From Cymodocea nodosa (Eukaryota > Streptophyta > Magnoliopsida > Alismatales > Cymodoceaceae), in contig JAZBRI010000010.1 in the NCBI GenBank assembly GCA_036874045.1, positions 888,001 through 952,000 on the forward strand: DNA of 64,000 nt. The letters are read 5' to 3'. The stretch's first letter is position 1, and every line of letters begins with the position of its first letter. The translations under genes were made by a program, and so were the position numbers. The notes under the pieces are model-generated. The model did no database searches and had not been told where the DNA came from. It saw nothing but the letters and a program-made list of their open reading frames with translations. Of the stretch, positions 24,630 to 37,400 are shown piece after piece.

Positions 24630-25433
24630 ATAGAGAATACCCTCTTCTTCGTGTTATAACATTGTTTGAAATGAAATTGTGAATTAGGAATTGTGAAATG
24701 AAATTGTTTGAATGGGAGATTTCTGAGATGCTATATCCGAAATGGATGGACAATATTTAAGGCAAATAATAAAAGATATTTTAAGACACTAGACCAAGAA
24801 TGAACGGCCAAAATTTAAGATGATGTAGGATTTTTTGGGGAGGATTTTTTTGAATGGAACTAGGATTTATGGTAGACATTTGGAGATTTTTGGTGGGATC
24901 ATGAAGAGCCAGACATTTATAGGTGAAGAGGATTTTGAGGGTTTTCTTTTCATTACCTTGCTCGATTTTAGCATGTCATATTTCCATCTTTGTTTGATTA
25001 TTTCTGTCTTTATCACTGTTGACCATGGTCGATCATTACATTCAGAAGTGAGGTGGTTTACACCATCCCTTACCAATATTTCATCACAAACCAAACCGAT
25101 GTCCATATACCATGAATTGGAATCAATGTTTCCAATCGATAAACGGTAGCTTAGCAATTCCGAAGGACTACATTCCTGCACCTTCTCTGGCGAACGAACC
25201 CAGTAGAAATGAAGATACATTTGTACATTTTTCCAAAGAAAATCATTCACTTGGTGTCTTTTGGAAAATAGCAAGCCCAACCAATGCCCTTCTGTAAACC
25301 AAAAAAAACCTTGACCATGAAATGACATAGAAAAAACATAAAGTCAGAATATTTCACAATAAACAGATTAGGCCATACCTTTACAAAGAACGAGCAAACC
25401 TGGCAAAATTGCACACAAATTACTAGTGCTGTT
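24630..25433 (-). other. Downstream flank / 3' UTR of RNASEH2B
   Basis: The stretch just after the RNASEH2B stop (below 25434) should hold its 3' UTR. A 153-codon minus-strand ORF at 25328-24867 has no recognisable domain and is more likely chance or UTR than a gene. Confidence 0.35.
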
Positions 25434-28400
25434 TCATTTCCCTTCTTTCCTGGTCACCCTGTGGAACATGTCCTTGATGTTCTTCGATTCTACCTGTGAT
25501 TTCAGCTTTTTAGATTGTTTGCCGGCATTTGATGTGCTTCGTCCACTGACATTTTTAGTCTGAAAGACAATAACATGTAAGTCCGTCAGCATTTCCAAAA
25601 TAACATGCGATACAAAACCTGTTATATCAGATTTAAGCAAATTACTTGTGCCGGAACAGCATGTAATTGACTGTCGGTGGTCATAACTGATACCTCACTA
25701 GAATGTTTTCTAATTATATCTTCTAACTCAACTCTGCAAGTTCCTTACAAAAGTTAGAGCCAGTTCAGACATACTTTTGCCGGTCGGTATCCCTCCAAAA
25801 TCATGACAGATCATGCTCAGGATAGATTTCTGAAAGACAACTAGAAGTCAAACCAGTAACGGTTGCAGAGATCTTACTTAAAATGGTTGCAGAGGAGTTT
25901 CAACCAAGGATCAACACTCAAGTATTCTCCCACTATCGAAAGGCAGTCAATCACTGTGCAATAGAAGGTTAAACAAATGTCAAAACCAATACTTTATGCT
26001 ACATAAATACAATGATTTCAATAAAGTTATTTAATCATCACAAAAAGTTTTTTCTTTGAATAATTAGTTAGAGATTGTTCATTCGCAAGTGTAATGAATG
26101 ACGAAAAACACAACCATTGAAAAGAAAAAAAATTTTGGTGGTACTACCGAAAAAAATAGTGGAATGCTCGCAAATTTCATGTTTTCATAAGGCCTTATTT
26201 TATACATGTATATGAAGAGCCAAAGAATCAAAATAATCAAACAATCCAAGTCATAATCTCATGTGAGGTCAACGACAAATCTTTTTCTTCCATTTATTTT
26301 TATCTATGAATAAATCTTCAGTTACATAATATAAATTTAAATCCTTCCTTACAACACCTGACCAAATAGTTTTAAACCTTATTCTACTTTTTTAGTTTTC
26401 TCTACATTAATTAATTCTCCTTTTTAAATTGGTGCATTTCTTAGTCTCTTAAGAATATAATCAAACCACCTAAATTGATTTTCTTTTAACTTATCTACAA
26501 TTAGTGCAACTCCTACTTTATTTCTAATAAAATTAATTTCTAGTTTATCCATTAAAATATTTTACCACTCATTCTTCAAAGTATGTGTATCTCAGCAATA
26601 TTAACTTTGTACACATAGTCATACTTTACAGTTCAATATTACGAGTTATAAAGTATAGATAAGTAAATAACAGTTTTATAGAATTTTTCTTTTAATTTTA
26701 AGGTTATCCTCTACCCCATAAGTATTTCTCTACTCTATCTATTCCACTTTAATCATATCAATAACACTATAATTTCACTATTTCTACTTATTATATATCC
26801 CAAGTATTTAAAAACCATACTTCTATAAATCTAATGACCATCAGGGCATATATACTTTCACCATTATTTTTATTTTTGTTGAACCTACATTCTATATATT
26901 TAGTTTTTGGCCTACTCAATCTAAATCCTTTTGACCCAAAGTATCTCTCCTAAAAATCAAAATAATCAATTAGAATATGACTAACAAGTGATCTGATGTA
27001 GGTAATCTGGATAATAATCTGATGCTGATTTCCACACAAATGAAACCAATCAGATCAACATAGCATAGGCAAGCACTTTACCTAGTTAAAAAAGTTGTCA
27101 AATGTTCATCCAAGCCAACACAAATCAGAAACACGCTCAACTTTAGCTGAGCCATGGAGATACACCAAGCACTCACAACCTACTAAGCAAGACAAGTTGA
27201 ATTGGATCAACATCCAATAGATTCTCCAGCAAAGGATCCACTAAGACCTCTTATGCCAACAATTGCTTCGATGCATTGACAAGCCAAAGCCCCTAATCTG
27301 TGCCCCATGCATCTCACCTAAACAAGGTCCCAGACACGTTTCACTTGAACACCCCTTCGACCAAAGTAAGGCAACAATCTATCAAGCTTAATTCATTCAG
27401 TATCAACATTGATAGAAAGGAAAGCAATCCCCATGATTGTCAATGGACTCACCGTGTTGAGCCTCTGCAAATCTCTGGGGATACATGGTATCAACTGAGC
27501 ACACATGTAGCCTTATCCCAAGGGATGCAGATATATGAAGCCTCTCAAGGAAACATTACTGTAAATAGGAATAGGTATACAATTCCATTCCAAAATCTGA
27601 TCTTCCTTAAACTTTTACTAAATTAAGTATTAGAAATTTTTTACGCATCCACTCACCATAGATCCTCTAATAACATCCTTCTGCAAATCCCACATACATT
27701 AGCGACCAGGAGATTGTGGCAAGATCAACTATTGCTGTCTATACAAACCCAACCTCAATCGTATGTTAGATCATAATCATTTACAAAGTTTATGTCACAC
27801 CATCAACCATGGAGGTGTAGAACAACCAATCCCATACTATTGATTCACCTCTTGCGCAACATGACCCAAGCTATACCCCATGCACTTCTGAGCAATAAAG
27901 AAGTGGCCTGTGAAACTAGAAGCCATGATAATGGACATCAAAAAGGGAGTTCTCCCTCTCATCCACTACCTAATCAAATGAAGTCATTGAGACTCACTCC
28001 TAGCCAATCAATCAATACATCCATGAATCCATGGAGAGAATGCATGGTTGCCCTCAAGAGATCTGTTAGTTGAAAAAAGGCAACTACTTTGGCTAGGGAC
28101 ATACTATGGTCTATGGGAACGACCTTTACTGAAGAAATCCAAGCTGAACCATAAGGAACAAAAATTAAAGAATTTTCACTGTTCAGTGAATCTAGGAAGC
28201 ACTGCTATGGTTCAAGGATTCAACCAATCTAGGATATGATTTGCCATGGATACACATTTAAATATGAATATTTATTTACAGATTTAAAATAACACATTCA
28301 AGTGACATTAAATAGGCAAATAAGTCATATATAGCATGATGTTATAATAATAATGATGCATGTATAAAAAAGTTATTATTATTATTATTTTAGCAATGTG

Positions 28401-31400
28401 CAATTCAAAAAATGTGTCCTATCAAATCCTTGTTATGTTTTCAATGAATCTGTATCCAAAGCAAATTCTCTTTTTGTTAGGAACGACCCTAACATGCCAC
28501 ATGGCAGATCCAAAATGAATCATGGAGATCCTAGTTGTGTCATATTTGACACAAGTTGGGAGCGAATATGACCTGTGTTTGGAAGAATTTGTAATTCCTA
28601 GCCACTGATCTAAGGGACCATGTGACCACACATGAAGCCAAGGAGATTTGAGTTGCTTTTAACACTCTAATGTGTTAAATATTTTCCATCACTTTGCAAG
28701 TGTGTGAAACCAGGTTCCATCTCCTCTAAGGATCTAGTCCCATTAATTAGGTAAACACTGCATCTGGGTTATTTTCTCTACCCATTAATCATATGGAATT
28801 CCTTTTTTGTAAGAATAATGATGTATTAAGTTATTTGTGTATTGTGAGTTTAGTCCTACCTTATTTAAGTGTGTTTTATCCTCTTTATGTAATCTCTCTA
28901 AATAGAGATCATACATTTGCATATGAATGATATTCTACTTTCACCCATTTCTTGTATTATAACAATATCAGAGCTTAGGTTTTGAGAATTTAAAAGTATG
29001 AGAAATATAGGTAGGGAGGAGGGAACTGTAGTTTGTCACTCTCCTCCCAATTACCACTGCCATTCATTGGCCCACTGTCTCCACCTCACACTACTATTAG
29101 CCACTTTTCAAGTCGTCAACATCTCTCCTCTCATGTCCAACCCTCCCCTTGCACCCAATTTTTCCCAACTCTCCCAGCCACTGATGAGCTACTCCACTGT
29201 CTGAAAAAGAAGATGGTCTAAGCAGTCCTTCGAGGATTTTCTTTTTTATGATTCTCCTCTGGAACCCCCAACATTACTACTACAGCCAGTTCCTCATGTC
29301 TAAACAGCCCATATTTTAGGACTCCAAGGTTTTTTTTTTTCACCACCACCAATCATTGCACTCTCTTGTCCTCCTCCATGGGCAGCCAAAGAAAAGTCAA
29401 AACCTTCCATTCTCCTACTTCTGCTTTGCTTTCCACACATTATCCCTCTCCTCTGTTGCTCCCTTGACTGGAGAAAGGAGATGAGTTCTGAGAAATCAAA
29501 CTTATGCTGAGATTCTGAAACCACTTCCATTGCCTGCATACTCAACATCAATCTACTTCCAACATAAATCTACATCCTCAATGAATTCTTTTGTTCTCAT
29601 TGCCTACTTACTCTCTTATCCTTCAATTCTCGATTCCCTCACTCTCCAACAAATTTTACTTGCATTTCAAGCATAATTCACATCTGTTGCAATCATTTAG
29701 GAGAGCCAACTTGAGGAAAAGCACTACCAATATAAACTTGCAACGAAAGAACACAAAACTCAAGTCCTCAAGCTGTAAGGACGACCTCAAAGTGTGAGAA
29801 GCACAAGTTTGGCTTGTTGAGGTAAGAAGACCAAAGTTTTGCCTTGATTGTGTAAAGAGTTGTGGTGTCAACCTGTAAAATACCAGAAAGTTGGTGGCAA
29901 TTCAAAAGAAAGTCACTTGGAGAGTAGACATAGCCCAAGTTGAGTGAACCATTATAAATCCTCTTATTCCACTGTCAGCGTTTCTCATCTTTTCTATAGC
30001 TTAAATTAAATTACTCAAATTTCATCATATATAATCAATTTAATCATCATCTTTCACTTGCACTAAATTTTAATCATATTTACTCTATTCACCTCCTCTA
30101 AAGAAACCATTGATCTTATCAAAAGAAGCTCTGCATTCAAGCAAAGTCAACATTAGGGAATCTCCCAGTAAGCTATGTAGAAGTCATATGGCTAATAAGT
30201 AAGAGAGTAAAAATAGCATCACATCATAAATACTTAGATACATTCATCTCAAGTACAATGGTTCAAATGACATCTAAGATGTGATGATATTTACCCTCAA
30301 TAACACTATTTTGTTGAGATATATGTAGGCAAGTGGTTCAATGTAATACACCCAATGATTCACAATAACTTTGGAGACCATGTTGAACAAATTCCAAGGT
30401 ATTGTCAATGTAAAAAAACGTTATCAGTAAGAAAATGCTAATTTATTATTTTGACAAAAAAATTTTAATAATATAAAGAATACCGACTCTATCCTTTAAC
30501 AAGTATACCCAAGATATGAGGGTAACAGTGATATCTCTCACTTTCTCACGTTTATTATCCCATGTGACTAGTAATGATATTTACTCAAAAAGAGATGTCA
30601 TTACTAATCACATGATGACGTATATGTAGGGTTGGATAATAAACAAGCATTCATTTATCCTATAAATGCATACTCATCCAATAACATAACAATACATAAT
30701 GAGTCCAACAATAACATAAAACATAATAATGCCAACAGAGGAGGTTCACCATTTCAGCATCAACTATTTCATCCCGTTCATTGACAATTTGACATCAAAG
30801 ATAGACAATAGGGCATGAATTTGTTTGTCACTGTTTCATAAGGCAAGAAACTCCAAGTCTTTGGCAAGCATCAATGTCCAAAAATATAAAGTAGCTACAC
30901 TTTGAAATGTTCAATAATGCAATACGAAAATCATTGACCATCATGAAGATAAGAAAGGCTAGAAACCTATTGTAAAACTAAACCAAGCCTTACATGTATC
31001 TTTTTCTCCTCGAGCTGCATAATTCTTGTCCAATTTTGGAAACGCTTGTTTTAATTTGCTAACCTAACATAAATTATGAGAGAAGAATTCAATGAAAATG
31101 AAACATGCATCAATTTGTCAAGGTTAAAGATACTACTCATTATAGCTGACCATAACATGTAAGAAACTAATGATTACTACCATCAATATCATTTATTTCA
31201 AAGTTCCCCCCACAATAGCCACTCATCTTCAAAATAATGCTTTCAAATAATTTGGAATTACAATTACTAGACTAGTATACATTTTGTAATCCTTAGCCCA
31301 TGCTTAAAAGTAATGGCACATACATCATTCTAGAGTCTTATGGACATCATGAGCATGCAGAATAAACTAAGAAATTGTGTGGAATTGCTATTGCAAACTG

Positions 31401-34400
31401 GGGGAGAAGCAGGAATTTCACACAAAAAAGGACCACATGACTCATTTTAAATTTTACGAAAAAGCATACCTTATGACACAACCAAGATAAAACCTTTGAG
31501 TCATCAAGCCTGAAAAACATTGAAGAGCCAACATCTGCAAAAAGGTATATTACTAAGAAAGGTTACTCAGCTATTAACTAAACTAAAAACCTCTTCTTTC
31601 AAATAGTCAAATATACTTAAGACATGTTCAAAGGCATCATCTTTAATTTCTTTTCTTTATTTTAACACTAAATGTCAGCTTTCATTTCCTTCTACAAAGA
31701 TGATCATCAAAGGTCAAGATCAATAAAAATGTTATATTTCAAAATATATTAACAGATAATTGCCACATTTGCAAAGTAAATTTATTAATAGTTGATGTAT
31801 AAATTTGATATCTAGATACAAATGATCTTTGAAAATACATATTTTTTCAAGTGTGTTAGCGTTACCCAGTACTGTGAAAGTAAAGTACATGTTCAACAAA
31901 ATTTAAAATGTTCAAGGCAACATTGCATCAAGAAATGTTTATTAAAATCCCTGGCCATTAAATTATTTCTGAGTCTTGTCAGGCAAATCAAATTCATTTT
32001 CCTACAATTATATCTACATTGAATATTATTAACAAAGAATGTGATATTTTACAAGAACTACAATTACAGAGATATAAGATAAAATTGGGCTACCTCTTTG
32101 TTCACAAAGCAATTTCATGGAATTCTCTGCAAAAGGCAGCAAGTTTTGGTATCCTGGATGGCCATCAACATATAAAATTTCATTTAATTCTCTAAACTTT
32201 CCACTATCAGTCCCTGTCTACAACAAGAAGGAACAATCATATATAAAGTAAAACATGCCAAAAACATCTAAGAGAAAAACACACAGAAGCAACTTGCAAC
32301 AATTTCCTATTAATGTAAAGAAATAACTTTTTCAGATGCTTCAAAGTAATCAACAAGTAACCTTCAAGCTTGACTTTCATATGCAAAGAACAGACAGTAA
32401 TTTTAACAAATGCCTATCAAAGCATCATCCACTGATGGCTTCAACCACAGTATCAAATATCAATCTCTGAGTTCTCTAAGGAGCAGTTAGAGAAATATAC
32501 CTTCATGCGAGCTTCTTCAAAAACAGGCAAAAGTATAAAAAGAGGATCAACTGGAGTAGAAAAATATAGGCTTCCATCTGTTCCAAAAAATGAAAAAATT
32601 GGTCAAAAGCATGCAAAAAAATTATTAAAGTGAATTTCAAAGGTGGCTAAACATAAAAGCATATAACTTTTTGATCGATAAGTAGCATAACAGGGGGAGT
32701 AAGAAATCAGATCACAACAAAGTTTACTCAAGGTCCAGTTACTATTTTTAGTTTCTAGAACGACATTGGTATAAGCCAATCAAAATTAGATACTTGTATG
32801 GAAGTGAAAGACTACCCAGCCCACATTAGGAATGAATCTAATAATAACTTTCCAGGGAACCAACAAAAATTGATACATTAAATACATGTAAAAAGTGGGG
32901 AAAAAATGCTAAAAAGTGGTGTGGCTTGAACACTTGGTTAGTGCTGTGCAACTTTTTCGTGGACACTTGATATCATATCATATATATTGAACCAAATAAT
33001 CAATTTACAGTTATTTCTACTAGTTTATTAGCAATACTTAGCAAATATTCACCTATTAACAGATTTCCTAAAAACAGACAGCAATTTAGAACATTTAAGG
33101 TAACATGTTCTTTTGAAAATAGAAAGTAAATCAAATAAGCAGTCCTTTAGTTAACTCCATAACAAATCTACTAACTTTTTTTACAATGAAATGATATTTA
33201 AAGTCCCTTGCTTTCTTTTCCCAAAAAAGCAAAGAGTTGTTCACATATATAAAAATTATAGTAAACCCACCTTCACAAACATAATCGCCCAAGAACCATG
33301 ATCCATAAGACTGCTTAAACCAATGAATCTCTTGAAGAGAACCATTTGCAAAAAAATAACATGTTTTTTCACCTGCCAAAAAATATTTAAAAGTTGAGCT
33401 GAATGAACCATAAGGATAGGCCAACAAGAAGATACAATAAAACCTCCTATAATTTAACAAGATCTGTTAAACCCCAAATTTTTATTAATTAGAATATTGA
33501 TGATTAATAGGGTTAGCATACTTTTGAAGGTATGTGCCTAGGCACCAAGGCATGAATTTGTCAAGGCTTGGCAACTCACCTTCCCTTGTCTTGATTGAGT
33601 GGATCATTTGTCGAATTCATTTAATTACACACACACTACATATATATATATATATATAATTTGAATGCTATTTAGGAAATAATAGAGAAAAAATTATACA
33701 TAATTATTATTAAATATGTATAAATATATATAATATACATTAAAAATAAAAAAATAAGATAACTTATTAGACTTAAGAGAAAATGGAGAGAGAGCACGAG
33801 TTCATGGAGCTACTATCTTTGAGAAGAGGAAGCCACCCATGGAGAGTCAATAGTCGTGAGTCCATGAGGAGAGTCAAGAAATGTCATCGAAGACATAGGA
33901 GAGCCAAACAACATTGGTCAAAGACCAACCCAGTAAAGTCATGTTGGACAACCATTAAGTGTCAACAGCCAAGTCAGCCCATCAACATTGGCCTCAACCA
34001 ACCCAAACAAACTTGCCAACACATGTCAGCTATTTGTCAACCAACTAACAAAATGTAGATCATCTAGGTGACTCACCAACACATTGTGCAAACTCACTAA
34101 CACAATTCACCAATCCAACAAGGTGAGCAAGCATTTGAACAAGGTGATTGAGCATTCAAATAGCAACCCACAAATTTTGCCAATAAGGGATCATAATTGG
34201 GTCACATGACCAACAACATTCTCATCACAACCATCAAATTCAGCCATCCAATGGGGCCAAGACCTGCCACCCTGTGTTCATGTGATTACTTCTATTTTTT
34301 AAGTTATTGTGCATGCCACATACGTATGTGATCATTAGGAGTGGCTAAAGACTGTTATGCCTATTAACAACCACAATACCCACATTTTCACCTTAAGAGA

Positions 34401-37400
34401 TGTGAGGGAAGTGAAGGTATCCAAGATATGTAGCTGGGAAGAAAGGTGTCAATGTTTCCATGTACCACTGCTTAAATGTGGCAGAATATAGGCAAGTTTA
34501 TATCTGTTGGAAAACTTAGGACATAAGGAATATCACAAGCTATATTTCATCATGAATGGAGGTAGCATTCGAAAGCTATTCACTTGGCAAGACAAGGGTG
34601 TCATAAAGGCATGGTTGACTGGATCTTTATACGTGTTGAGGTCCCAGCCACTTGCAGAAGTGGGAGAAAGTGTGGGACATGGTCCTAGAGTTTGAAAGGG
34701 AAGGCATGAGGCTCAAAATGTGGTGATCCATGCCTATAATAAAGGATAACATCAAGAGAGTCACTCAAAATCCAATAAGTTACTTTGGTCTTGTGTATTG
34801 ACTGCTCTTCTTGTATTGTTGTAGTCTTTCACTTTTAATTCCTTGGTGAATTGTCTATTATTCAATTCCATTTCGAGAGAAGAGCAACTAGTGACACCAT
34901 GAGTACCCAAAGGGAGGAGACTTCTTAGCAGGAAGGTGGAATTGCATCCGATTTGAGTAGCCTCATGAAGGTGATGCAATCTCTTTTAAAAGGCATAAAC
35001 ACATGTTTAAAGTGTTTGGAGACTAGGAGCAAAGGACATATGCAAAACCTTAAAGTGACACCAAGGAGGAACAAGGAGTTGAAAGAGGACACTAAGGAGA
35101 CTACACTTAAGGTTCCTACTCAAGTAAGTTGACCTTTTAAACTTAAAGCTCTTATTGATCTTCCCAACTTTGATGGGTCCATGGATGTTGAAAAGTTGGA
35201 TTCTTGGGTAGCACAACTTGAGACCTATTTTTCCTTGTATGGGTACCAAAGCAAGGAAAAGGTGGTCTTTACATGTTTGAAGGTTATACATCATGCTTTG
35301 ACTTGGTGGAATAGCTTCTTAGATACATGAGACAAACACCATGTCATGGGAAGACTTCAAGTGTATGCTTCAACATGAGTTCTACCCAATAGGCTACCTT
35401 TAAGGGATGTGGACAAGGTGGTATACGTTGTGCCAACAGAAACAACAAATTGTGCAAGAGTATAACATAGAGTTCTATTGCCAAGCTATTGCTCTAGGCA
35501 TGGCCATTGGCAATAAGGAGGATATCCTAAAGTTCATGGTTGGGCTGCAACCATACTTTCAAAGAGAACTTTCACTGTTTCAAAGGCAAAGCATCACTAA
35601 AGGAAGCACTATCACTATGTCAATCGAGGTTAAAAGTCTTCCATCTATGCCAATCATCTTCCATCTAAGCCAATCAAGCCAAAGAAAGAGAGCTCAACAT
35701 CAATCAACAAGGCCTCCTTTAAGAAGACCAAAAGTCATAAGCCTTTCAATTCATCTTCTAACATTGTCTCTAAGCAATGTAATATGGCCAATCGCAAGAA
35801 TGAGAAATGTTAGTCCCTTCACCTAGAACTCAAGTGGAAATCCAAGGGCAAAGGCAAGCATGTAGCCATGAACTATGAAATGGATGGAGATGTGGGAAGA
35901 TTAGATTCAGTTTAGAAGTCAAATTCTAGTCTAACATTAATGGTACAAGAAGATGGGGAAGACCACATGGAGAAGCTTTTCACCTTGTGCAATCCAAGTC
36001 AAGCAAGACTTGGTAGTGTTAGAATAGAAACTCACATGGTTGATTTTGATGATAGACAACCAATTGAAGAAGAAAGAATCACATGCAAATGTTTAAAGCA
36101 AAATCAAGTATTAAAGTTTAAAGAAGAATCCAAGCACAAAACTTATTAAGTTCATATATACATTTACTCATGCAGCTATGAAGATGATACTACTGAGTAT
36201 ATGGTTATTTAGAAGCTTATCCCATATCATAATCATAGGATACATCTTTTGGAATTCCATATTCTACCTCTTTTAATCAACCAGTTCAAATTATGGTTCT
36301 TTTATTGAATAACCATTTTTATACTTCACTTGTAAAACCTGTTAAGACCGAATGGCTCACCAGAAGGAGGGTGAATGATGAAGTGGTGTTCAATTAAAAA
36401 TATTTCTAACTTATATGGCAAATGTATATTCACAAATATCACAATCAAATAAGTAAGAATGTACAACAGAAATAAAAGATTAGAACACAGGAAATTTTTA
36501 GATAGTTCACCAACTCGGTTAGTCCACCCCCAAGGATCCCTTGAATTTGACTAAGTATTTCAACACTTACATACACTTATTTTCAAGCCGAAACAATAAC
36601 CAATATCTTGAACTTTCAAATTGAAGCTCCCAACCTACAATTCATGAGCTTTCAAGTCAAAGCTCTACAACCAACTTTGTGAGGTTTTCAAGTCGAAGTC
36701 ATGAACCAACACCTTGTGTAACTTTCTAGTTAAAGTTACAAACCAATGATCCTTCTCAAATCTAACTTTCAGCATACGGAGAGTTTTGATAATCTTTTGG
36801 TATTTTTAGCTTTCACACCTTCTCAATTTATTCTCTGTTGTATGTAATCTGAATTATACTTTCTTTTGTAATAGTAGATGATCTACAATATTTTTTATCT
36901 CTTTTGTTAAATGATCTAGTTATATTTATATTTGTAACTCCAACGATCATAATTTCTTCAACAGTATCAATCTACTGTTCTTGATCTTTAACATTATTAT
37001 TCTATTGTACTTTAATCTACTAGTCCAAGAATGGAAAATTACCATTCATCTAATTGTCAAAGATTTTGATTGTTGCTTTATCAAACTCAGATGACTTTCC
37101 AAGAAACTCAAACAAGTAGACCATAACTGTACGAGTTTTTTCTTCTACTATTCTCTTATCTTCGTTAGGTGTTGACTTAAGTTATCTACACGTGAAATAT
37201 AGAAAACTCGAATAGTTAACTTACTTCCGAGAAAACTCAAGCAGTTAACTAATAACTATACGAGTTTTACTTCTACTCTTCTCTATCACGTGATCTTATA
37301 AGTTGTGCGCGTGAGAACCCTGTAAAGTCATAGAGTTATCTTAACTATTCAAGAAACTCAAACAATTAATTCTTCTTTCCTCAATCATGTGATGTTATAA

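Noticed and set aside
24867-25328. 153-codon minus-strand ORF after RNASEH2B
   Set aside because: No domain or motif recognised; it lies where the 3' UTR is expected.
27300-28240. Three short plus-strand ORFs in RNASEH2B intron 7 as a separate gene
   Set aside because: No motifs, no common frame, and no splice-linked conservation recognised.
30980-30994. A GC donor (AAG then GCTTGG) for RNASEH2B exon 7
   Set aside because: A GT donor (ACAT then GTAAGG) lies six bases upstream and gives the correct phase into exon 8 (KDT-LIDCLSIVGEY).
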